From a virus: DNA of 32,832 bases. Of this stretch, positions 20,688 to 30,300 are shown in pieces. The stretch's first letter is position 1. Every line of letters begins with the position of its first letter. Location of the stretch: positions 1 through 32,832 of the IMG/VR virus record IMGVR_UViG_3300033064_002265. One strand, 5' to 3'. Below the pieces are notes generated by a model that was not told the origin of the DNA, did no database searches, and saw only the letters and a program-made list of their open reading frames with translations. The position numbers and the translations under genes are program-made.

Positions 20688-22298
20688 ATGGCTGTTTCTC
20701 TAAGCGAACAAGTAACCCTTAAACGTCTAGTTGCTGCTTGCAACGACGAGATATGGTATGAATCCGTGGCCGGAACTCTTACAGAAGTAACTAATGCAAC
20801 TGATGTAGACACTTCTGATATGCTTATAATGTTTGAGGCATTCCAGAAAGTTTATATTGTCAATGGTACAATTCTCAGAGTGGCAGATTTTGTCAATACT
20901 AAGCTCGATCTTGGTGCTGGCAATGAGTTGACTACTGCACCTGCAAAGGGTGACATTCTAACTCAAGCAACCACAGCAGCAACTATGGTAGTTGACTCGG
21001 TTGATGACACCAAGAGATATATCTATGGGTACACTACTTCGGGCACATTTGGAACTTCCAATACAGTTAGTTCTGATGACTCCGGGGCAACGATGGACCC
21101 AGCTACATTTACTCCATCTGTAGTCTCCCAAGCTACTACTATGCCACATTGGTATGCTTGGACTAAACACCCCGGAAAGACAACGGCTATGCCGCCGAAG
21201 GCTTATATAGGTTGTTTATATCGAGGAAGATGTTGTTTATCCGGTAATCCAAATGATCCCCACCAATGGTATATGAGCAGACAGAATGATCCGTATGATT
21301 GGGACTACACTGCTGGAGATGCACAATCAGCAGTTGCTGGGGCCAATGCCAACGCTGGGAAGATTGGTGATATAGTTAAGGCAATGATACCGTACAATGA
21401 TGACTATCTGATTTTTGGTTGTGCCAGCAGCGTCTGGGTGCTTCAGGGTGATCCTGCTGTGGGTGGTTCACTGAAACCCATCTCAGAAAAGACAGGCTTC
21501 TTTAGCTCTACTGCGATGACCTTCGATGGAGAAGGAAATCTTTGGTACTTCGGGACTGATGGTTTGAATGTTATTCCAAATGGATTTGGTTCAGTCAAGA
21601 ATGTAAGTAATGTGGCCTTACCAAATTTGATTGCTGATGAGGCTGCAAATCCATCCACCCATAGGATAACTCTTGGGTATGACAGAAAACGTAACGGGAT
21701 ATTGTTGAGTATCACAACCTTAGCTACTGGAGCCAATTCCTGCTACTGGTATGATATAAGGGGTGGTGGATTCTTCCCAGAATCTTATCCCAATGTGTGC
21801 GGAGCATATAGTCAGTTTTACTATGCTTCTAATGTTACAGGCAATGCTGATTTATTGGTAGGGTGTAGGGACGGATATATAAGAAGGTTCCTCGATACTG
21901 CCAAGGATGATGATAGTGGTGCTTCTGATACTGCTATATCTTCTCAGTTTATGTACCCGGCTGTTCCTATGGGTGCTGACGAGGATAGGGAAGGTTTGCT
22001 ATCTTCCTTAACTTTTGTGCTTGCTGGTGGAGCATCAGGCAGTAGTTTTTCGGACAGTGATGGAGTTACTTATGAGATACATGTTGCCAACGATGCTGAG
22101 ACATTGGCTGAGGCTGTTACTGCGGGTGGTACTCCCTTACACACTGGAACTATCTCAGGTACAGGAAGAAAGAACAGAATAAGGAATAGAGCGAGGGGTG
22201 TATATATGGGCCTGCTCTTGAAGAATACTACAGCAAGTGAAACATTTGCTATGGAAAAAGTTGTAATGGAAACAAGAAGCGTTGGGAGAAAACAATAA
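20688..22298 (+). CDS. Beta-propeller-like tail protein
   Basis: A 536-aa protein with repeated strand patterns (FQKVYIVNGTILRVADF, YDRKRNGILLSITTLA, ADLLVGCRDGYIRRFLD) and segments such as YNDDYLIFGCASSVWVLQGDP and DGEGNLWYFGTDGLNVIPNGFGSVKN. These resemble tail-nozzle or stabilisation propeller proteins of podoviruses. Residues about 10-26 repeat the C-terminus of the preceding gene. The C-terminal part (FVLAGGASGSSF...YEIHVANDAETLAEAV) is another beta domain. It likely forms part of the short tail under the portal; the exact position is uncertain. Its stop overlaps the next start (TAATG). Confidence 0.75.
   Translation: MAVSLSEQVTLKRLVAACNDEIWYESVAGTLTEVTNATDVDTSDMLIMFEAFQKVYIVNGTILRVADFVNTKLDLGAGNELTTAPAKGDILTQATTAATMVVDSVDDTKRYIYGYTTSGTFGTSNTVSSDDSGATMDPATFTPSVVSQATTMPHWYAWTKHPGKTTAMPPKAYIGCLYRGRCCLSGNPNDPHQWYMSRQNDPYDWDYTAGDAQSAVAGANANAGKIGDIVKAMIPYNDDYLIFGCASSVWVLQGDPAVGGSLKPISEKTGFFSSTAMTFDGEGNLWYFGTDGLNVIPNGFGSVKNVSNVALPNLIADEAANPSTHRITLGYDRKRNGILLSITTLATGANSCYWYDIRGGGFFPESYPNVCGAYSQFYYASNVTGNADLLVGCRDGYIRRFLDTAKDDDSGASDTAISSQFMYPAVPMGADEDREGLLSSLTFVLAGGASGSSFSDSDGVTYEIHVANDAETLAEAVTAGGTPLHTGTISGTGRKNRIRNRARGVYMGLLLKNTTASETFAMEKVVMETRSVGRKQ
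20715..20765 (+). repeat. Diverged 51-base repeat, copy 2
   Basis: In-frame partner of 20628-20678, near the 5' end of the propeller-like gene. The encoded segments share TLKRLV, N, IWYES. See the first copy. Confidence 0.7.
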
Positions 22299-22822
22299 TG
22301 TCAATTCTGGATGATATTCTTGGTCGGTTCGAGACTGCCAGACAGCAGGCTAATGAGGCAAATGAAAAGAGGTTTCAACAGGGTATAGAAATCTTTGACA
22401 GGATGGCAGATATCTACAGTCCAACAGGAAGCTTTGGGCAGGGTATAGAGAGTGGAATCGAACGAGGCAGGAAGAAAGCTGTATCACAAGGGATGCAGTC
22501 TTTGGTTTCCTCAGGTCTTGCTTCAACTACTACTGCTGCTGGTCTGGGCAAGAGGTATGAGGAGGAAGTGGCACAACCTGCAAGAGAGAGGTCTGAAGAT
22601 ATTCGCTTCGAGAGGTTGGCCGGGGTCATGGGGCAGAAGGCCGGCTTCATTGAAAGAAGGGAAGACACTGGACCCAACTTCAGTGAGATTGCAAGTTTGG
22701 CCCAACAGGTAGGTAGAGGCCAAGCTACCAGAAGAGCACCACGTAAGAAGGCAAAACCTTGGTATGGCTCTAGGATGGAAGCAGCCCAGAGTGGTTGGAT
22801 CACTAAGGGTGGGGGCTGGTAA
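22298..22822 (+). CDS. Small helical virion protein
   Basis: A 174-aa protein, highly charged and helical (FETARQQANEANEKRFQQGIEIFDRM...ERSEDIRFERLAGVMGQKAGF), with a short Ser/Thr/Ala stretch in the middle (SGLASTTTAAGLGKR) and a basic then glycine-rich end. The repeated EANEKRFQQ pattern suggests coiled coil. It could be an internal virion or assembly protein. It begins with TAATG overlap to the propeller gene and the following fibre begins directly at its stop. Confidence 0.65.
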   Translation: MSILDDILGRFETARQQANEANEKRFQQGIEIFDRMADIYSPTGSFGQGIESGIERGRKKAVSQGMQSLVSSGLASTTTAAGLGKRYEEEVAQPARERSEDIRFERLAGVMGQKAGFIERREDTGPNFSEIASLAQQVGRGQATRRAPRKKAKPWYGSRMEAAQSGWITKGGGW

Positions 22823-25800
22823 TTGGGTAGTCCCAATCTAATTCCTATACCTTCAAATGGAGATTGGTCGGCCAATCGTCATGCTTGGAATCTAATCAAC
22901 CAACGGTTAGGTTTTGACAGTTCCCCTACGTTTACATCTCTCACCCTGAGTGGGAGTCTTGTTATAGCGGGGAGCCTTACCCTATCTTCGCTTTCTGCGA
23001 GTAGGTTAATTGCTACAAATGCTTCCAAAACTTTAGTTTCCTCCGATCTTGCATCGTGGGTAGCCGGTACGACAAATAGAGTTACAGTGGCAGACGATGG
23101 CGATGGTACGATTACATTAAGTGGTCCTCAGGACATACACGCTGCTGCTACTCCAACCTTTGCTGATCTTACTCTTACAGGTACTACAGCTTCACGGCTA
23201 TTATCAACAAGTGCTGGCAAAGTGCTTACATCAACCGATCTCTTTGCATGGGTAACGGGCACTGCAAACCGTGTCACGGTTGCTGACGACGCTGATGGAA
23301 CGATAACCCTCAGTGGCCCACAAGACATAGATGTAACTGCGTCACCAACTTTTGCTGGTATCAATCTTACAAATGATGCTGCCCTTATAGCTGTAGATAG
23401 CACTACGTTCATGAAGTACACATCGTCCGACAACTTTTTCATGGGTAAGGATGCTGGTGGTAACTTAATAGGTACACCACAGTATTGTTTTGCAATTGGT
23501 GACAATGCTGGCTACAATTTAAAGTACACTGCTGGCACAGAAGGGTACTACAACCTCTTTATCGGTTATGATGCTGGTAAAGGGAATGCTGCTGGTATAA
23601 CAGGTGCGTATAATGTAGGTATTGGTTTTCAAACCTGCTATGACTTAACAGTTGGGTATAATAATGTTTGCATTGGCTACCATTGTGGCTTTGCCTTACA
23701 GGATGGTGCTTCCAACGTAGCTATAGGGTACAAGGCATTGGAGGCTTGCGTTAGTAACAATGGTAACATCGCTATTGGGGCGAATTCCTTACTTGTTGCA
23801 ACAGATGAACACAATGTTGCTGTAGGACCAAATGTCTTTCTCAACATGATTACTGGTGCGGAGAACTTTGGTGCTGGCAATCAGGCTGCTTGGGTAATGA
23901 CATCTGGCGATGGGAATGTCATTCTCGGATCGTTGGCCTTTCACGCTGCGACTGGGGGTGACAACAACATAGTAATGGGTTATCAAGCTATGAATGGAGG
24001 AACTGGAAGCCCCAGCAATAATATAGTGTTGGGGGCTAGTGCTCTTTTTAATGGTACAGGAAATGACAATGCTGTTATGGGGTATAGAGCACTAGCTACC
24101 ATGACTGCCGGTAACGCAAATGTAGCTCTGGGCACAGATGCTGGTAGATTTACTGACAACATAAATGGTTTAGTGGCAATAGGCTCTTTGGCTGCCTACT
24201 CCAATACATCTGGAAACTACAATACTGCAATTGGATATGCAGCTTTATACAATAATCAGACCCATTCTTATTGTTTGGCTATAGGGTGGGAGGCTCTGAG
24301 AGCAAGTCGTGGTCATTACAATTTAGGTATAGGATACCGAGCAGGGTATAGCATGACCTCTGGCAATGTAAATTGTCTGATTGGTGTATGGGCTGGCACT
24401 ACCATTACTGATGGAGTTTCCAATCTTGCATTTGGCTACAGGTCTTTGTATTTGAACTCATCCGGCGACTTCAATGTAGCTATGGGGTATGAGTCATTAC
24501 GAGGAACCACTTCCGACGCTAATATTGGTATTGGTCAGCAATCGGGCTATACTGCCACAACCGCAACTAGGCATATCAGTATTGGACATCAGGCGGGCTA
24601 TACCCATAATGTGAGTGATACTATTGCTATTGGTTATCAAGCACTTCAGTCGCTTGCGTCTGGTGTTGGCAATATTGCAATTGGAACTTACTCTCAACAG
24701 GACGCCACTACTGCCACTTACAATATATCCATCGGTACAAATACATTGATGGATAATGTGAGTGGTGATAATAATGTAGCTATTGGTTTTGAATGTTTGA
24801 AAGTCAATGGAGCTTCTAGTTTAGGCAACAACAATGTAGCTGTTGGATTCCAAACTCTGACTGCGAATACTACAGGTTCTGGTAATATGGCTATTGGTGC
24901 ATACGCTTTGTGGACTAATACTACTGGTGCTAACAACATGGCAATAGGCTATGGGGCTTTATACCTCCATGAATCAGGCAACACGAATACAGCCATTGGT
25001 ATTAACGCGATGGCAACAAGTGTTTCTTGCACTGGTTGTGTGGCCCTTGGTGGCAATGCTCTCTTTTCCTCTACCACCCCAGCGAGTAACATTGCTATTG
25101 GTGCTTCATCTTTGTATTATAACACAACGGGTGAAAAGAATGTTGCTATCGGTGCTGGGTCATTACAGTCTCAGAATAATGCTACGGCTGATTTTAACAT
25201 AGCAATTGGCCATCAAGCCGGGTACAGTAATCTAGTTGGCAGTAACTGTATATTTATAGGTTATCAGGCTGGATACAATGAGACTGCTGCAAACAAACTT
25301 TATATTGAAAGCTCTAACTCTGCAACCCCCCTTATCTATGGTGATTTTTCCTCTGACTATGTGAGGATCAATGGATACCTCGAAGTTGGTGATCAGGCTG
25401 GTGGTAACTACTGCGAGATAAAAGCTGATGGTGAGATCAACTTGCATGGAACTGCAAGGGTGATGAGGGCTGTAAATATTTCCCCCACGGCCCCCTCCAA
25501 GAGTTCAGGAAACCCACCAGCCTCTGATACAGTAGAAAATTTCACAGCCCTTCGGTTTGATAGGGCAACGGAAGAAGAGATGTTTTATCATCAGGAGCTT
25601 CCCCCAGATTATGCTGCTGCTGGAGCAGTGCATGTTCATTTTGACTGTATGGTAGAGAATCCTCCCTCTGGAACTGGGAATGAAGCAATAGTGATGGGGG
25701 TTGAATATAAGAAGATTTCTACTGGTGATGTGGTTACTTTTGCATCTGGGACTTCTACCGCCACGGCTACTGAGGTTATAACTGATGGGGAAACCCCTGC

Positions 25801-25999
25801 TATAATGCACAGAGTTGGGCCTATAGCTCTTACCACTACAGGGTGGGCAGCAGGTGATATGATATTGTTGAGATTTTTCAGAGATGCTACCAATGGTGCT
25901 GATACTTATGACAATGAGATTGTTGCAGCAGACAATGATGTTTGGGTTGGTGATACCCATTTTGAATATTTATCTGATAGATTGGGAGAAGCTACATGA
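22823..25999 (+). CDS. Large tail fibre with adhesin-head-like repeats
   Basis: A 1058-aa protein starting TTG immediately after the previous stop, behind a G-rich ribosome site. The N-terminal 200 residues contain two copies of a roughly 70-residue unit ending TITLSGPQDI. Residues about 222-835 carry more than 20 short repeats of the type N-(V/I)-A-I-G-x2-(A/S)-(L/G)...TG, the left-handed beta-roll pattern of YadA/Hia-type trimeric adhesin heads, also found in phage fibres. Then comes a transition, LYIESSNSATPLIYGDFS, and a C-terminal beta domain (about 860-1058) with HVHFDCMVENPPSGTGNEAIVMGVEYKK. No S74 chaperone motif was seen. It is probably a trimeric receptor-binding fibre. Confidence 0.85.
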   Translation: MGSPNLIPIPSNGDWSANRHAWNLINQRLGFDSSPTFTSLTLSGSLVIAGSLTLSSLSASRLIATNASKTLVSSDLASWVAGTTNRVTVADDGDGTITLSGPQDIHAAATPTFADLTLTGTTASRLLSTSAGKVLTSTDLFAWVTGTANRVTVADDADGTITLSGPQDIDVTASPTFAGINLTNDAALIAVDSTTFMKYTSSDNFFMGKDAGGNLIGTPQYCFAIGDNAGYNLKYTAGTEGYYNLFIGYDAGKGNAAGITGAYNVGIGFQTCYDLTVGYNNVCIGYHCGFALQDGASNVAIGYKALEACVSNNGNIAIGANSLLVATDEHNVAVGPNVFLNMITGAENFGAGNQAAWVMTSGDGNVILGSLAFHAATGGDNNIVMGYQAMNGGTGSPSNNIVLGASALFNGTGNDNAVMGYRALATMTAGNANVALGTDAGRFTDNINGLVAIGSLAAYSNTSGNYNTAIGYAALYNNQTHSYCLAIGWEALRASRGHYNLGIGYRAGYSMTSGNVNCLIGVWAGTTITDGVSNLAFGYRSLYLNSSGDFNVAMGYESLRGTTSDANIGIGQQSGYTATTATRHISIGHQAGYTHNVSDTIAIGYQALQSLASGVGNIAIGTYSQQDATTATYNISIGTNTLMDNVSGDNNVAIGFECLKVNGASSLGNNNVAVGFQTLTANTTGSGNMAIGAYALWTNTTGANNMAIGYGALYLHESGNTNTAIGINAMATSVSCTGCVALGGNALFSSTTPASNIAIGASSLYYNTTGEKNVAIGAGSLQSQNNATADFNIAIGHQAGYSNLVGSNCIFIGYQAGYNETAANKLYIESSNSATPLIYGDFSSDYVRINGYLEVGDQAGGNYCEIKADGEINLHGTARVMRAVNISPTAPSKSSGNPPASDTVENFTALRFDRATEEEMFYHQELPPDYAAAGAVHVHFDCMVENPPSGTGNEAIVMGVEYKKISTGDVVTFASGTSTATATEVITDGETPAIMHRVGPIALTTTGWAAGDMILLRFFRDATNGADTYDNEIVAADNDVWVGDTHFEYLSDRLGEAT

Positions 26000-26214
26000 G
26001 AGTTGAGTACGAGGTAAAAGATGATACCAGAAAAGTGAAGACTTTTAATGCTGGACAGTGTTTCCTTGACAGTAGTGTGCTGTACATGGTATCAGATGTA
26101 TCCTCTGGTGATATGATTAGCATCATCAATCAAGAAATTGGTTCGATACTAACTATACAAGAGGACACAGAAGTTCACCCAGTTCTCGCTAAAATTACTT
26201 ACACGGAGATTTAA
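25996..26214 (+). CDS. Small fibre-associated protein (putative)
   Basis: A 72-aa protein whose ATG overlaps the fibre stop (ATGA). The sequence is beta-rich (RKVKTFNAGQCFLDSSVLYMVSDVSSGDMISIINQEIGSILTIQ). No domain recognised. Coupling to the fibre gene suggests a fibre chaperone or small tail component, but this is inferred from position only. Confidence 0.6.
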   Translation: MRVEYEVKDDTRKVKTFNAGQCFLDSSVLYMVSDVSSGDMISIINQEIGSILTIQEDTEVHPVLAKITYTEI

Positions 26215-26215
26215 T

Positions 26216-26491
26216 ATGGCTGGTAAATTGGTAACAGAGTTCCACAAAAAGCGTAAAGCGGCAGAAGCGGAGAAGAAGAAACGTAAATCAAAAAAGGGAA
26301 TGTTCTCTAAGTTTGCTGGTTTATTCAAAAGAGGTAAAGGCAAAAAGAAAGCCAAGAATATTCCTGATAAGGTTGTAGAGCTTCATGCTAAGAAGAAGAA
26401 AGATCGTCAGAAACAAGTTGAGGATCAATTGAGAAAGTCAGGTTTGACTCAGGCACAGATTGATAAGCTTCGTGGCAAAAAGAATAAGTAA
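26216..26491 (+). CDS. Lysine-rich basic protein
   Basis: A 91-aa protein with about one Lys or Arg in every two to three residues, in clusters such as KKRKAAEAEKKKRKSKK and FKRGKGKKKAKN. The ATG at 26216 comes shortly after the previous stop. Such charge suggests DNA binding or an internal virion role. No domain recognised. It lies between fibre and internal-protein genes, so packaging with DNA is possible. Confidence 0.6.
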   Translation: MAGKLVTEFHKKRKAAEAEKKKRKSKKGMFSKFAGLFKRGKGKKKAKNIPDKVVELHAKKKKDRQKQVEDQLRKSGLTQAQIDKLRGKKNK

Positions 26492-26500
26492 GGAGATGAC

Positions 26501-27373
26501 ATGGCTATTCGTATAACTCATGGTAGTGCCAAAGACATAGGCCAGCTAGGGGCTATGGCCGGTGCAGGTCAGGCTGCTGCTGAAGAGAGGGAGAGGCAGA
26601 ACCGTTTAGAGACTGCTATGATCTCTCAGGGTGGTGCCAATGTCAGGGCTGGGATCGCTGCTCAAAGTGCTAGGGAGATGGCAGAGTTTCAGGCTTTCAT
26701 AGCTACTGAGAGTGAGAAGCGTAAGCTTGCTTTTCAGGTGGAACGTGATGAGACACTGCAACGACATAAGCTCGAACTCGATTTGCAGGAACGTGAAACC
26801 TTTGAGAACAAATTGATGACTCAACATCTTCAGAGGATCGAGGAGACTGAGACAAAGATCAATGCACTCGATAGGGCTGTTGAACGAGGAGAGCTATCTC
26901 CTGCACAGGCTTCGGAGTTGAAGCTAAGGATAGAGACTGACCTGTACGCCAAGGAAAGAATTGATCCAACACAGAGAATGATGGCCGAGATTCTTTCTGG
27001 TGGTGGGGGAGAAGCCCCCGGAAGACAAATGCCAGCCCAAGCCCCAGTAAGAGAGGGGATGCAGGTTTTTGGTGCTGCCACTCCTGCGGGGTTTAGGGAT
27101 AAGGTAGCTCAACCTGCTGCTGTAGGTCGTGAACTTCCAGCAGAGGGGGAGACACTTAAAGGACTACGTGATCCAAGAGTCCATCTTGATATAAATACAT
27201 TGCTAGGTAAGATGCAGACTTTGGACCCAGAGAGTCAGGCTGAGTTGACAAAGATAATCAACACCGGAAGCGTACTTGATATTAGAAAGGCTGCTGAAAG
27301 ACTTCGTAAACAAAAGAAGCCAGCACCAACAAGACACAGAGGAATTTTCCCCAGAAGTACCTATGGATTTTAG
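26501..27373 (+). CDS. Coiled-coil internal virion protein (putative)
   Basis: A 290-aa protein with AAGGAGAT upstream of the ATG. Long charged helical segments (EERERQNRLETAMISQGG, FIATESEKRKLAFQVERDETLQRHKLELDLQERETFENKLMTQHLQRIEETETKINAL) predict coiled coils to about residue 150. A Gly/Pro/Ala-rich linker and a basic helical end follow. The gene directly precedes the 1087-aa internal virion protein, as in podoviral ejection-protein clusters. The specific function is not visible. Confidence 0.7.
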   Translation: MAIRITHGSAKDIGQLGAMAGAGQAAAEERERQNRLETAMISQGGANVRAGIAAQSAREMAEFQAFIATESEKRKLAFQVERDETLQRHKLELDLQERETFENKLMTQHLQRIEETETKINALDRAVERGELSPAQASELKLRIETDLYAKERIDPTQRMMAEILSGGGGEAPGRQMPAQAPVREGMQVFGAATPAGFRDKVAQPAAVGRELPAEGETLKGLRDPRVHLDINTLLGKMQTLDPESQAELTKIINTGSVLDIRKAAERLRKQKKPAPTRHRGIFPRSTYGF

Positions 27374-27383
27374 GAGATAATAA

Positions 27384-30300
27384 GTGGGACTGTTCGCAGA
27401 CATAGCAAAAGACATGCCAGAGGTTTCTCCTCAGGAAGAGGTTGCTCTCCAAGAAGAGTTGTCAACCAGACTCCCAGAGGTAGAACGTGGAGCATTCGCT
27501 AATTTTGGTGTAGCTCTTGAATCAAACTTCTATAAGATACTTGATCTTGCAGGGACTTCAACAAAGAAGTTCGCTGACTGGGCTGACACACCCGGAATGG
27601 GTTGGGTAAGTAAACATGCTGGCAATTTAGCCCTTGCTGCTAAGACAGCACAGGAGGCCCCCGAACTTCAACCAGAGACAGACCCTGAGGGGCTGGACAT
27701 GTTTGCTGAGTTGATTGGTAGTTCCGTTCCTTACATGGCTACTATTCTGGCCTCTTACGGTGCTGGTGCTGCTGCCGGTGGTGGAGCTGCTGGTTTGGCT
27801 GGGGCTTCAGCCTCTACTGTGGGGACTGCTGCAACCACTGGAGGAATACTTGCTTCTGGTGCAACTTCATTTGCTATAAATAGAGAGGAGTCATTTCGAT
27901 ATGCAAAAGAGACTGGTGCTACCGATGACGAGGCTAATCTGGAGGCTAATATTGTTGGCGGTGTTGTTTCTCTGCTGGAGGTAGCTCAGGTAGGAAGAGT
28001 CCTCAAGTTCTCCAAGACTGGTGGAGCCTTATACAAAGCCATAGTGATGAATGCCAGAAACAAAGCTTGGAGTAATGTTGCCAAGGCTGGTGGAAAGCTT
28101 TCAATGTCAATGGTTCGTACTGCTGTGGAAGAGGCAATAGAAGAATCCCTACAAGGCACAGCATCGGAAGGTATCCCTGCTCTCCTGCGTGGGTTGAAAA
28201 TAGAGGGTGGGGCAGAAGGTTTTTTAAAGAGAAGAGGAACTGAGGCTGCTCTTGGTGGAATAGTTGGAGGGATGTTTGGAACATTAGGTGCTCTAGGAAC
28301 TGCTGCATTCTCCAAGGGTGATGTTCATATCCCCGGTCGCCCTGAGGTCGAGAGAGAGGGTGATCCAACACTTGATCTATCTCCCCCTGAGTTAGATCAA
28401 GTGTTGGAGCAACCGGATGTCATGGAAACTGAGGGTGGTACGTTGGGGGATTTTGATCAGGAGTCTTTTGAAGAGGCTGCTGATCCTATAATGACTGGTG
28501 ATGAGATTGCACCATCCTCCCCAGAGACAAAGGTAGGACAGGAGACTAAGGAAGTTGTAGAGGAAGAAGTTCTTACTCCAACCCAGAAACTAAAGAATAT
28601 AATCTCTGAAAAAAGAACAGAGTTCTCTGAGTCCAGAGCAGTAGCAAAGAAGGCTCAGTCTAAAGAGCGTGGTATCAGGGCTGCACAGTATGAGAAGGCT
28701 CTTGCTGAGGAGAGTGATGTTGATGTAGCAAGGAAGAAAGCCTTATCAGAGTTAAAGGGAGAATTACCCAAAGCCTCTTTCACAGGAATTGATTCTGAGC
28801 AGATGACCAATGAAGATTGGAGAAATGTTAGAAATGAGGTAAGAGATTCAGACCTCAAGACCTTTGAGAAGGAGAAGGCTTTCACCGCTCTTGATAATCT
28901 GATGAACGCCCTTGTCCCCACAGAGAGTGATCTTAAATCTCTCAACAAGGTGGTGTTTGGTTTTGAGTTCCTTCTTAAAGCTACTGATGGTAGGCTCAAA
29001 AAAATGGCTATTGGGATGCTTATGGAGATTACCAACTTTGGTAAGACTGTCTTAGCCTCTGGTGATATATCCCCTATAGGTAGGCAGGGGTTGACAAAAG
29101 GGGTTAGGTATCCTAAGCATTGGTTCAAGGCGTTTGTAGACTCTCACAAGGCTTACTTCTCCAAGGAACGTACATCACTAATGCAGAAGGAAATGTACAC
29201 TTCTCCAGCCTATGATTTAGCCAGAACTATTGACAGGTCAGAGATGCTTACTGACATAGACGGGGAACTCAGTAAGAGAGAGGCTGAGTTTTATTCCAAC
29301 TGGGCAAAAAGGATTCCCATTCTGGGCGGTTTAATCAAAGCTTCTGAGAGGGCTGCTGTGGTAGGCATGAATCGTCTACGTATGGGAGTTTTCCAGAAGT
29401 ATGTGAATGAGTGGGAAGGTACGGGCAAATCGGAGCAAGACCTGAAAGACCTTGCTGACTTTATGCTACAGTCAACAGGTAGAGGTTCAGGGAAGTTCTT
29501 GAAAGATCATGGACATCTACTCAGTGCTGGTTTCTTTTCTCCAAGATTTGTAATTTCTAGGTTTCAATTGATTGGCTCACTTGGTTTAACAACGGCTCCA
29601 GTAAGAAAGCTGGTTGCTCAGGAGTTATTGACTTTTGTAGGTTCTGGTATTCTTATAATGACAATGGCTAGTATGTTAGGTGCTGACGTAGAGGAAGACC
29701 CACGATCCTCTGATTTTGGAAAGATCAAAGTTGGAAAGACCCGGTACGATGTTTGGGGTGGTTATGCTCAGATAGCCCGAACTACAGCACAGATGATTAC
29801 AAAGGAAAGGAAGTCAGTACGTTCTGGAGAGATAAGTGGGGTTGAAAGAGATAATGTTCTAGGAAGATTCCTTAGAGGTAAACTTTCTCCCCCCGCCGGT
29901 TTAGCAATAGACGCTCTAAAGAATGAAACCTTTATGGGTGAGAAGCTTAGTGATAAAGTCAAGACAGTGCCGGGTGCAATAGATGAGGTTGTGAAAAGAA
30001 CTGTCCCTCTATTTGCACAGGACATAGAAGAAGCTGCTCAATACAGTGGATTCTGGAGTTCCGTGGCAACCGCTCCTCTTTCGTTCTATGGGATAGGTGT
30101 ACAATCTTATGAACCCAGCAGGAATGACCAGCTCAAACAAATGAGAGATCAGTATGCAGGTGAAGTCTATGGGGCAGACTGGGATCAGATATCTGGTGAG
30201 TCTCAGCAACTGCTTAGAGAATACAGACCTAAGCTACAGGAGTTAGAACAGGAAGTTAAGGCCAATCGAACTGATTTTGACTTTGTTGCAACACTCCTCA

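Noticed and set aside
22414-22875. Antisense 153-codon frame under the 22298-22822 gene and the fibre start
   Set aside because: It crosses two well-supported plus-strand genes, with no translation signals or domain features.
22823-25999. Diversity-generating retroelement with variable repeat in the fibre
   Set aside because: No reverse transcriptase or template repeat is seen in the window, and the repeats are structural adhesin-type units throughout.
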